Assembly (NCBI GenBank): GCA_023150095.1
Contig: JAKLLO010000067.1
Location: forward strand, 1-33,006
Reading direction: 5' to 3'
Source: Zoogloea sp.
GTDB taxonomy: Bacteria; Pseudomonadota; Gammaproteobacteria; Burkholderiales; Rhodocyclaceae
DNA length: 33,006 nucleotides
A program made the translations under genes and the position numbers. This document shows, one piece after another, positions 1 to 6,862 of this stretch; the first letter of the stretch is position 1, and each line of letters opens with the position of its first letter. The notes beneath the pieces are model-generated. The model had not been told where the DNA came from and searched no databases. It saw only the letters and a program-made list of their open reading frames with translations.

Positions 1-148
1 GCTCGTGAGCAAATGAAATCCGTTCGTGCGCAAGCAAAAATCACTTGCGCACGAATGGCTGCGGCTTGCGCGCAACTCCGTTTTACTCGCGGCCAAGCAA
101 ATTTTCCTTGATCGCGAATCGGCTTTGCTTGCGCGCGAACAAATACGG
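1..148. repeat. Degenerate 21-22 bp tandem array of quasi-palindromic units
   Basis: Seven units start at about 1, 22, 44, 65, 86, 107 and 128. Each opens with a variant of CTTGCGCGCGAA or its near-complement TTCGTGCGCAAG, followed by about 9 variable AT-richer bases. Unit spacing is 21-22 bp, about two helical turns. Read on plus, the array encodes imperfect Leu/Ala heptads (for example LARNSVL, LAAKQIF, LDRESAL, LAREQIR), but that frame simply runs on antisense through the helicase gene, so I do not regard it as coding. The array starts at or before the window edge and lies just downstream of the helicase stop codon. It resembles a decayed intergenic repeat; I cannot name the family. Confidence 0.55.
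23..55. repeat. Perfect 12-bp inverted repeat (stem-loop) in the array
   Basis: TTCGTGCGCAAG at 23-34 is the exact reverse complement of CTTGCGCACGAA at 44-55, with a 9-nt loop between. It could form a strong hairpin in the 3' region of the minus-strand operon that ends at 161. No clear U-tract follows on either strand, so intrinsic termination is unproven. Confidence 0.6.
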
Positions 149-160
149 CGCGTCGGAGGC

Positions 161-2119
161 TCAGCCCTGCCGCGCGGCCGGCGGGGGGAGATCCTCGAGG
201 AAGGCCACCACCTCGGATTCGACCTTGCTGCGGGTCATGGGCGGCAGGCTCTGCCAGACGCGTTTGCCGTAGGGCTTGGTGAGCATGCGCGGGTCGCAGA
301 TGGCGAGCACGCCCTTGTCGCGCTCGGTGCGGATCAGCCGGCCGGCGCCCTGCTTGACGTTGATGACCGCCCGCGGGAGCTGGTATTCCATGAAGGGGTT
401 GCGGCCGGATTTGTTCATGTGCTCGATGCGCGCGGCGAGCACCGGGTCGTCGGGCGGGGCGAAGGGCAGCTTGTCGATGACGACCACCGAAAGCGCATCG
501 CCGGGCACATCGACGCCTTCCCAGAAGCTCTGGCTGGCCACCAGGATGGCGTTGCCGAGGCGACGGAAGCGATCGAGCAGCTCGGTGCGCGAGCCTTCGC
601 CCTGGATCAGCAGGGGCAGATCGAGCTTGTCCCGCTCCAGCGCGTCGGCGATCAGCTCGTGGATGCGCCGCATGGCGCGCAGCGAGGTGCACAGCACGAA
701 GGTGCGGCCCTGGGCGGCGCGGATCAGGGGAATCGCCACCTTGGCCACCGCATCCGGGTAGTCCGGGCTGTTGGGCTCGGGCATGTTCTGGGGCGCGTAG
801 AGCACCGCCTGGGCCGGGTAGTCGAAGGGCGAACCCCACACCGCCGTCTCGATGGGCGGCTCAACCCAGTTGAGGCCCAGCTCGCGGCAGTAGTGGCCAA
901 AATCGCGCCCCACCGCCAGGGTGGCAGACGTGAACACCCACGCCCGCGGGTGGCCGTCCATCTGGCGCTTGAAGATCGAGGCGATGGACAGGGGCGTGGC
1001 GTTGAGGGCGAGGGTCTGGCTGAACACCTCGACCCAGCGCACCCAGTCGGTGCCCTCCGGCACCTGCCAGCGGGCCAGGCGCTGCTGGATCTCCTGGGTG
1101 CGGCGCAGGCAGTTGGCGAGGCCTTCGGAGCGCTCGGCCTGGGACTCGACCAGCGTGCAGAAATCGGTGAGCTCGGCATCGAGCGCGTCGACGGCTTCGT
1201 GGAACTCCTTGTTGTCGGCGAGCTGGGCGTAGCCGAAGCGGGCGTTCTCGGCCTGCACCGACAGGCGCAGATCGCGGGCGGCCTTCTCGAGCTTGCGGGT
1301 GGCCTCGATGAGGGCGAGGCAATCCCGGGCGGCGGCCACGGTCTCGGAGCGGGTGTCGCGGGCGAGCTCGAGCAGCTGGGCGGTGGATACGCTCTCGCCG
1401 AAGAACAGGCTGGCGGTTTCGGGCAGCTGGTGGGCTTCGTCGAAGATCACCGCGTTGCACGAGGGCAGCAGCTCGCCCATGCCCTCGTCGCGGAGCATCA
1501 CGTCGGCAAAGAACAGGTGGTGATTGACCACCACCACGTCGGCCTCCATCGCCGCGCGGCGGGCGGCGGCGACGAAGCATTCCTTGATGTTGGGGCATTC
1601 CTGCCCCAGGCAGTTGTCCCGGGATGAGGTGGCGAACATCCAGGCGGCGGCATCCTCGGGCACCTCGGGGCACTCGGCCTTGTCGCCGCTCTGGGTGACT
1701 TCCATGAAGCGGCCGATGGTGCGCAGGTGGCCGGCGTCTTCGGGCGTGGTGAAGCGGCCATCCACCAGATTGCGGGCCAGGTGGTAGTGGCACACGTAAT
1801 TGGCGCGACCCTTGAGCAGCGCCACGCCCACCGGCACCTTGAGGGCGGCGCGGATGGTGGGCAGGTCGCGGTTGAAGAGCTGGTCCTGCAGCGTCTTGGT
1901 GCCGGTGGAGATGATCACCTTGCCGCCATTGAGGAGCGCGGGCACCAGATAGGCGTAGGTCTTGCCGGTGCCGGTGCCGGCCTCGGCCACCAGCACGCCG
2001 TTCTCCTTGAGGGTGTGGGCGATGTGGGCGGCCATCTCCAGCTGCTGGGGGCGCGGGGAGAAACCGGGGATCGCCGCGGCGAGGGGGCCGTCGGCGGCAA
2101 AGGCTTGTTCTACGTTCAT
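161..2119 (-). CDS. yoaA: ATP-dependent Fe-S DNA helicase, YoaA/DinG family
   Basis: This 652-residue XPD-like superfamily 2 helicase is expected to unwind DNA 5' to 3' during repair or replication-fork processing in the cytoplasm. Visible motifs are Walker A AGTGTGKT (47-54), four Fe-S ligand cysteines C110, C170, C175 and C181 (the last three in the CLGQECPNIKECF segment), the DEAH box at 227-230, and the C-terminal helicase motifs SFWEGVDVPG and QGAGRLIR. Length and block order match E. coli YoaA (about 636 residues) more closely than DinG. It is the last gene of a tight minus-strand operon, starting 9 bp after the secretin-like gene; the repeat array lies beyond its stop. E. coli YoaA works with the polymerase clamp-loader chi subunit; whether that holds here is inference. 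Confidence 0.93.
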   Translation of the reverse strand: MNVEQAFAADGPLAAAIPGFSPRPQQLEMAAHIAHTLKENGVLVAEAGTGTGKTYAYLVPALLNGGKVIISTGTKTLQDQLFNRDLPTIRAALKVPVGVALLKGRANYVCHYHLARNLVDGRFTTPEDAGHLRTIGRFMEVTQSGDKAECPEVPEDAAAWMFATSSRDNCLGQECPNIKECFVAAARRAAMEADVVVVNHHLFFADVMLRDEGMGELLPSCNAVIFDEAHQLPETASLFFGESVSTAQLLELARDTRSETVAAARDCLALIEATRKLEKAARDLRLSVQAENARFGYAQLADNKEFHEAVDALDAELTDFCTLVESQAERSEGLANCLRRTQEIQQRLARWQVPEGTDWVRWVEVFSQTLALNATPLSIASIFKRQMDGHPRAWVFTSATLAVGRDFGHYCRELGLNWVEPPIETAVWGSPFDYPAQAVLYAPQNMPEPNSPDYPDAVAKVAIPLIRAAQGRTFVLCTSLRAMRRIHELIADALERDKLDLPLLIQGEGSRTELLDRFRRLGNAILVASQSFWEGVDVPGDALSVVVIDKLPFAPPDDPVLAARIEHMNKSGRNPFMEYQLPRAVINVKQGAGRLIRTERDKGVLAICDPRMLTKPYGKRVWQSLPPMTRSKVESEVVAFLEDLPPPAARQG

Positions 2120-2128
2120 CGGGAAAAT

Positions 2129-2917
2129 CTAGTCGAGGGCATCCACGCGCAGCCACACCTGGCCGTCGACGCGGCGGGCATCCTGGGCGTAGCCGCCGGT
2201 GCCGTAGCGGGTGGTCTGGCCGGTGACGGCGCTGCCACCGAGGGGAATCCAGCTGCCAAGGGCGCCACTGACGGTGGTGGCGAGGCGCGACGATTCGACC
2301 GCGCCACCTTCGCCGATGCGCTCCATCGACGGGCTGATCTCGATCGTCACCTGATTGCCGACCACCTGGGGCGCGGCATAAAAACCGGTGCCCACATCCA
2401 TGTAGCGCACCGAATCCACCTGCACCCAGCCGCCGGGCGCAGCGCGCCATTCGCGGAACATCAGCGGCAGGGACTGGCCGACCTGGATCAGCGCCCTGCC
2501 CCCTTCCACCACCTGCACCTGCTGGCTCACGTCGTCGCGCTGCTCGCTGCTGCCGGCACCGCCGCGGATGATGACCCGGCTGTTGCCGGGCGCGAGCCGA
2601 CCATCCACCCCCAGGCCGCCGCCGGAGGCTTCGCGCACCTCGCCCTGGCGCACCGACACCACCAGCCGGCGCACCGGCGTATCCAGCGCGGCAATGGCAC
2701 GGCGGAGCTCGGCGAGGTTGCCCGGCGAGACGCGCAGCAGGATCTTGTCGCCCATGCTGCTGATCGCCCCGCCCTGCTCCACCAGCGGACGCAGGCTGGG
2801 CACAACCTGCTCGGCCGGGCGGTGGCGCAGCGGGATGATCGTGAGGCCGTAGTCGGCCGCCGCAGGCTGCGCCAGCGCGGCGCACGCTCCAAAGACACAG
2901 GCGGCGTAACAGCGCAT
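2129..2917 (-). CDS. Secreted secretin-N-domain protein (NolW/PilQ-fragment type)
   Basis: 262 residues. A short signal peptide (residues 1-21, ending QPAAA) predicts export to the periplasm. Residues about 22-100 resemble a secretin short N-terminal domain: a beta segment YGLTIIPLRHR, then ISSMGDKILLRVSP, then a helix leading to an LDTPVRRLVVSVRQ-like strand. A second part, about 140-262, looks like the beginning of a secretin barrel (GGRALIQVGQSLPL; GNQVTIEISPSMERI). The protein is far shorter than a full pore-forming secretin (usually 400-700 residues). It sits between zapE and the helicase gene with gaps of 6 and 9 bp, so it is co-transcribed. It could be a pilotin-like partner or a remnant of a type II/IV secretin; the substrate is unknown. 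No convincing Shine-Dalgarno precedes the start. Confidence 0.75.
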   Translation of the reverse strand: MRCYAACVFGACAALAQPAAADYGLTIIPLRHRPAEQVVPSLRPLVEQGGAISSMGDKILLRVSPGNLAELRRAIAALDTPVRRLVVSVRQGEVREASGGGLGVDGRLAPGNSRVIIRGGAGSSEQRDDVSQQVQVVEGGRALIQVGQSLPLMFREWRAAPGGWVQVDSVRYMDVGTGFYAAPQVVGNQVTIEISPSMERIGEGGAVESSRLATTVSGALGSWIPLGGSAVTGQTTRYGTGGYAQDARRVDGQVWLRVDALD

Positions 2918-2923
2918 CGGGTG

Positions 2924-4081
2924 TCAGTCGACCCGGTGGGCTTCGGCGAGGTAGTCGCGGGAGCGCATTTCGATGAGCCGGCTGACGGTGCGGTGGAACT
3001 CGCTGGCCTGGCGGCCTTCCACGTAGAGGTCGTAGGCCTGGCATTCGGCGCTCACCAGCAGCTTCACGCGGTGGTCGTAGAGCACGTCCACCAGCCAAGT
3101 GAAACGACGCGCTTCCGAAGCCATCGCCGCGCTCATCTTGGGCACGCGGGAGAGGATCAGCGTGTGATGCTCGCGGGCGATCTCGAGGTAGTCGTTCTGG
3201 GAACGGTTGCCACCGCACAGGGTTTCAAAGTCGAACCAGATCACCCCGGCCGCCCGGCGGACGACCTTCAGCTTGCGCTCCAGCACCTCGATCTCGCCGG
3301 GCGCGCCCTTGGTGCCGGCGATCTGCTCGAAATCCTTGGCGAGGTGCTTGTCGGCGGCATCGTCGGCGGGCACCAGAAAGGCGTCCATCTGCTCCAGCGT
3401 GCGCAGGCGATAGTCGGTACCGTGATCCACCTCGACCACATCGAAGCGACGCTTGATCATCTCGATGGTCGGCAGGAAGTTGATCCGCTGCAGGCCGTTG
3501 GGGTACAGGCCGTCCGGCGGGTAGTTCGAGGTCATCACGAAGATGGTGCCGCGGGCGAACAGCGCGTCGAGCAGCCGGCCGAGGATCATCGCGTCGGCGA
3601 TGTCCGACACGTGGAATTCGTCGAAGCACAACAGGCGCGTCTGACGGGCGATGCGGTCGGCCACCTTCTGCAGCGGATCGGGTTCGTTGTTGAGGTTCTT
3701 GAGGTCGTTCTGGACTTCCTGCATGAAGGCATGGAAGTGCACCCGGCGCTTGCGCTGATACGGCACCGAGTCGAAGAAGCAGTCCATCAGGAAGCTCTTG
3801 CCACGCCCCACGCCACCCCAGAAATAAACGCTGCGGGGCTGCTTGGGCCGGGACAGCAGCTTGCGGATCGTGCCGCGCCGCGCCGCCTTGAAGGCCACGA
3901 GCTCGGAATACAGCCCCTGCAGACGCTGGGCTGCCGCCCGCTGTGCGGGATCGGACTTGAAGCCCCGCGCCTTGAGGAGCGACTCGTAGGCTTCGATCAT
4001 GCCGTTCTCGGCAACTTTAAGGATTCGGTGCGGCATGGTGATGATTCGGTAAAACCAATGGGATCGGGGGCGGGCAGGCAT
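2924..4081 (-). CDS. zapE: Cell division ATPase ZapE (AFG1 family)
   Basis: AFG1-type AAA+ ATPase, 385 residues from this start. In E. coli, ZapE associates with the FtsZ ring and destabilises FtsZ polymers under stress. Visible are Walker A GGVGRGKS (89-96), Walker B LLCFDE (150-155) with FHVSDIADAMILGRLL, and the sensor-like MTSNYPPDGLYPNGLQR segment, all hallmarks of the family. An upstream AGGCGG about 5 nt before ATG supports the start at 4081. An internal ATG at 4036 (MPHRILKV, giving 370 residues) matches the usual family N-terminus and cannot be excluded. First gene of the operon with the secretin-like gene and yoaA. Its 5' flank holds the hairpin that ends lpdA. Confidence 0.95.
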   Translation of the reverse strand: MPARPRSHWFYRIITMPHRILKVAENGMIEAYESLLKARGFKSDPAQRAAAQRLQGLYSELVAFKAARRGTIRKLLSRPKQPRSVYFWGGVGRGKSFLMDCFFDSVPYQRKRRVHFHAFMQEVQNDLKNLNNEPDPLQKVADRIARQTRLLCFDEFHVSDIADAMILGRLLDALFARGTIFVMTSNYPPDGLYPNGLQRINFLPTIEMIKRRFDVVEVDHGTDYRLRTLEQMDAFLVPADDAADKHLAKDFEQIAGTKGAPGEIEVLERKLKVVRRAAGVIWFDFETLCGGNRSQNDYLEIAREHHTLILSRVPKMSAAMASEARRFTWLVDVLYDHRVKLLVSAECQAYDLYVEGRQASEFHRTVSRLIEMRSRDYLAEAHRVD

Positions 4082-4112
4082 TTTACCGCCTGACCGCCCC
4101 CGGCTGAAGACT

Positions 4113-4132
4113 GGCCGGCCCGAAGGCCGGCC
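4113..4132 (-). terminator. GC hairpin with UUCG tetraloop after lpdA
   Basis: GGCCGGCC, loop CGAA, GGCCGGCC. On the minus strand the loop is UUCG closed by a C-G pair, an exceptionally stable tetraloop, on a perfect 8-bp stem. It lies 6 nt after the lpdA stop. No long U-tract follows (AGTCTTC), so it may act as a weak terminator or a 3'-end stabiliser, allowing read-through into zapE. Confidence 0.6.
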
Positions 4133-4138
4133 GCTTCA

Positions 4139-5560
4139 TCAGAAGTGCAGCGGACGCTTGTCCACCGCCAGCGCTGCTTCGTGCACCACTTCCGACAGGG
4201 TCGGGTGGGCGTGGCAGATGCGGGCGAGGTCTTCCGACGCGCCGGCGAACTCCATGGTCACAACGGCTTCGCCGATCAGCTCGGACGCGTTGGAACCAAT
4301 GATGTGCACGCCGAGGATACGGTCGGTGTTGGCATCGGCGATCATCTTCACGAAGCCAGCCGGGGTGCCGGCACCCAGCGCACGGCCGTTGGCCATGAAC
4401 GGGATCTTGCCAACCTTGTAGGCGGCGCCTTCGGCCTTGAGCTGCTGCTCGGTCTTGCCGACCCAGGCGATTTCCGGCGAGGTGTAGATGACCCAGGGGA
4501 TGGTGTCGAAGTTGGTGTGGCCCTTCTGGCCGGCCATGGTTTCGGCAACCGCAACGCCCTCTTCCATCGCCTTGTGGGCCAGCATCGGGCCGCGCACCAC
4601 GTCACCCACCGCCCACACGCCGGGCAGGTTGGTCTGGTTGTGGCCGTCCACGTCGATGAAGCCACGCTCGTCGATCTTGAGGCCGACCGCTTCGGCGTTG
4701 AGGCCGGCGGTGTTGGGCACGCGACCGACGGAGACGATCAGGCGGTCAAACTCGGCCTTCTGGGCGCCATCCTTGGTTTCGTATTCAACGGTGACCGACT
4801 TCTTGCCGACGGTGACCTTGCCGACCTTGACGGACAGCTTGATGTCGAGGCCCTGCTTGGTGAACAGCTTGAGGGCTTCCTTGGCCAGATCCTGGTCGGC
4901 AGCGCCGAGGAAGGAATCCATGGCTTCGAGGATGGTGACTTCGGAGCCGAGACGGTTCCAGACCGAGCCCATTTCCAGGCCGATCACGCCGGAGCCGATC
5001 AGGCCGAGGCGCTTGGGCACGGAGTCGATGTCCAGCGCGCCGATGTTGTCGCACACCAGCTTGTTGTCCACCGGGATGCCCGGCAGGTGACGGGCGGTGG
5101 AGCCGGTCGCCACGATGACCTGCTTGGCCTCGACGACTTCATCGCCGACCTTGACCTGCCAGCCGCCGTCGGTCTTCGCGACGAACGAGCCGTGGCCAGC
5201 CAGGAAGGTGACCTTGTTCTTCTTGAACAGGCCCTTGATGCCGGCAGTCAGCTGCTCGACGATCTTGGACTTGCGGCCGATCATCTTGGCCACGTCGATC
5301 TTCGGCGTGCCAACGCTGATGCCCTGCTCAGCGAAGCTGTGACCGGCTTCTTCAAACAGGTGCGAGGTGTGCAGCAGCGCCTTGGACGGGATGCAGCCCA
5401 CGTTGAGGCAGGTGCCGCCGAGGCGCGGTTCGCCCTTCGGGTCGGCATAGGGATTGGATTCGGCGCAGGCCGTGTTGAAACCGAGTTGCGCGGCGCGGAT
5501 CGCTGCCACGTAGCCGCCGGGGCCACCGCCGATAACCAGAACGTCGAATTGCTTCGCCAT
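4139..5560 (-). CDS. lpdA: Dihydrolipoyl dehydrogenase (E3)
   Basis: 473 residues. Flavoprotein disulfide reductase that reoxidises the dihydrolipoyl group of the 2-oxoacid dehydrogenase E2 component and passes electrons to NAD+. The N-terminal FAD motif GGGPGG (11-16), redox disulfide [13 protein letters not shown] (C51, C56), NAD-binding [13 protein letters not shown] and the C-terminal HPTLSE catalytic dyad (H452, E457) are all intact. The start at 5560 has AAGGAAG 8 nt upstream; an upstream in-frame ATG at 5590 lacks support and would add an atypical extension. It is the third gene of odhA-odhB-lpdA, separated from odhB by 81 bp containing a hairpin, so it may be produced at a different level from odhAB. 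It could also serve pyruvate dehydrogenase. Confidence 0.97.
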   Translation of the reverse strand: MAKQFDVLVIGGGPGGYVAAIRAAQLGFNTACAESNPYADPKGEPRLGGTCLNVGCIPSKALLHTSHLFEEAGHSFAEQGISVGTPKIDVAKMIGRKSKIVEQLTAGIKGLFKKNKVTFLAGHGSFVAKTDGGWQVKVGDEVVEAKQVIVATGSTARHLPGIPVDNKLVCDNIGALDIDSVPKRLGLIGSGVIGLEMGSVWNRLGSEVTILEAMDSFLGAADQDLAKEALKLFTKQGLDIKLSVKVGKVTVGKKSVTVEYETKDGAQKAEFDRLIVSVGRVPNTAGLNAEAVGLKIDERGFIDVDGHNQTNLPGVWAVGDVVRGPMLAHKAMEEGVAVAETMAGQKGHTNFDTIPWVIYTSPEIAWVGKTEQQLKAEGAAYKVGKIPFMANGRALGAGTPAGFVKMIADANTDRILGVHIIGSNASELIGEAVVTMEFAGASEDLARICHAHPTLSEVVHEAALAVDKRPLHF

Positions 5561-5589
5561 GTGTGTTCTTCCTTGTTCGGATTGAAACA

Positions 5590-5628
5590 AGGCACGGCAG
5601 CGACAGGAATCCTGCCGCGGCCGTGCCT
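5590..5628 (-). promoter_or_regulatory. Intercistronic hairpin between odhB and lpdA
   Basis: AGGCACGGC (5590-5598) pairs perfectly with GCCGTGCCT (5620-5628). The 21-nt loop contains a second nested stem (CAGG/CCTG). On the minus strand the stem is followed by TGTTTC. It lies 13 nt after the odhB stop and 29 nt before lpdA. It may be an attenuator, a partial terminator or an mRNA-processing element. Confidence 0.5.
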
Positions 5629-5641
5629 CGGGTCAGTTAGA

Positions 5642-6826
5642 TCAGACTTCCAGCAGCAGACGGGACGGATCTTCCATCGCTTCCTTCATGGTCACGAGAC
5701 CCAGCACGGCTTCGCGGCCGTCGATGATCCGGTGATCGTAGGACATGGCGAGGTAGTTGATCGGACGAACCACGACCTGACCATTTTCGACGACGGCGCG
5801 GTCCTTGGTGGCGTGGATGCCGAGGATTGCGGACTGCGGCGGGTTGATGATCGGGGTGGACATCATCGAACCGAACACACCACCGTTGGAGATCGAGAAG
5901 GTGCCACCGGTGAGCTCTTCGATGGAGATCTTGCCGTCCTTGGCCTTCTGGCCGTATTCGGCGATCTTCTTCTCGATGTCGGCGATGGACATCTGGTCGG
6001 CGTCACGCAGGATGGGCACCACCAGGCCACGGGGCGAACCGACAGCGATACCGATGTCGATGTAGCCGTGGTAGATGATGTCGTTGCCGTCCACCGAGGC
6101 GTTCAGGATCGGGAACTTCTTCAGGGCAGCAACCGCGGCCTTGACGAAGAAACCCATGAAGCCCAGACGCACGCCGTGAGCCTTCTCGAACTTCTCGGCG
6201 TACTGCTTGCGCAGGGCCATGACCGGCGCCATGTTGACTTCGTTGAAGGTCGTCAGGATGGCGTTTTCGTTCTTCGACTGGATCAGGCGCTCGGCGATAC
6301 GGGCGCGCAGACGGGTCATCGGAACGCGCTGCTCGGCGCGGTCGCCGGTGGCCACGGCAACCGCCGGAGCGGCAGCGGCGGCGGCAGGCTTGGCCTGGGC
6401 AGCAACGGCGTCTTCCTTGGTGACACGACCGCCACGGCCGGAGCCGGCGACGTCGGCGGCAGCGATGCCCTTCTCGTCGAGGATCTTGCGGGCAGACGGG
6501 CTGGCGGCGGAAACCGGAGCAGCAGCGGCAGCAGCCGGGGCGGCGGCCGGAGCGGCAGCGGCAGCCGGAGCGCCGGCAGCGGCCTTGGCTTCGGTGTCGA
6601 TGGTGGCGATGACTTCACCGGAGGTCACGGAGTCGCCGCCGTTCTTGACGATCTTGACGAGCACGCCGTCAGCCGGTGCCGGGGTTTCCAGCACGACCTT
6701 GTCGGTCTCGATGTCGATCAGGTTCTCGTCGCGGGAAACAGCGTCGCCTTCCTTCTTGTGCCAGCTAACCAGCGTGGCTTCGGAGACGGACTCGGACAGT
6801 TGCGGCACTTTGACTTCGATCAGCAT
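5642..6826 (-). CDS. odhB: 2-oxoglutarate dehydrogenase E2, dihydrolipoyl succinyltransferase
   Basis: 394 residues, core subunit of the 2-oxoglutarate dehydrogenase complex (also called SucB). It transfers succinyl from lipoate to CoA. Domain order: one lipoyl domain (about 1-78; lipoylated lysine K43 in ETDKVVLE), Ala/Pro-rich linker (about 80-108), E3/E1-binding domain (about 109-143; [13 protein letters not shown]), second Ala-rich linker (about 144-163), catalytic domain to the end with SYDHRIIDG (H365, D369). AAGGGAG about 7 nt upstream supports the start. It follows odhA by 36 bp in the same operon. A single lipoyl domain and the odhA linkage favour the 2-oxoglutarate over the pyruvate complex. 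Confidence 0.97.
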   Translation of the reverse strand: MLIEVKVPQLSESVSEATLVSWHKKEGDAVSRDENLIDIETDKVVLETPAPADGVLVKIVKNGGDSVTSGEVIATIDTEAKAAAGAPAAAAAPAAAPAAAAAAPVSAASPSARKILDEKGIAAADVAGSGRGGRVTKEDAVAAQAKPAAAAAAPAVAVATGDRAEQRVPMTRLRARIAERLIQSKNENAILTTFNEVNMAPVMALRKQYAEKFEKAHGVRLGFMGFFVKAAVAALKKFPILNASVDGNDIIYHGYIDIGIAVGSPRGLVVPILRDADQMSIADIEKKIAEYGQKAKDGKISIEELTGGTFSISNGGVFGSMMSTPIINPPQSAILGIHATKDRAVVENGQVVVRPINYLAMSYDHRIIDGREAVLGLVTMKEAMEDPSRLLLEV

Positions 6827-6862
6827 GTTTTCTCCCTTGTGTTCAGTTCGGCATGGATTGCA

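Noticed and set aside
1-148. CRISPR array
   Set aside because: Units are too diverged, the period is 21-22 bp with about 9-bp variable parts, and no cas genes are present.
26-1627. 533-codon plus-strand frame starting in the repeat array and running antisense through yoaA
   Set aside because: Only the first 45 residues show heptad-like pattern, which comes from the DNA repeat period of 21 bp. The rest is antisense shadow of the helicase.
861-3218. 785-codon minus-strand frame overlapping yoaA, the secretin-like gene and zapE
   Set aside because: Arg/Pro-rich shadow in a different frame of three well-supported genes.
6484-6600. Ala/Pro-coding low-complexity repeat in odhB
   Set aside because: It is the normal flexible linker between the lipoyl and E3-binding domains of E2 proteins, not a separate element.
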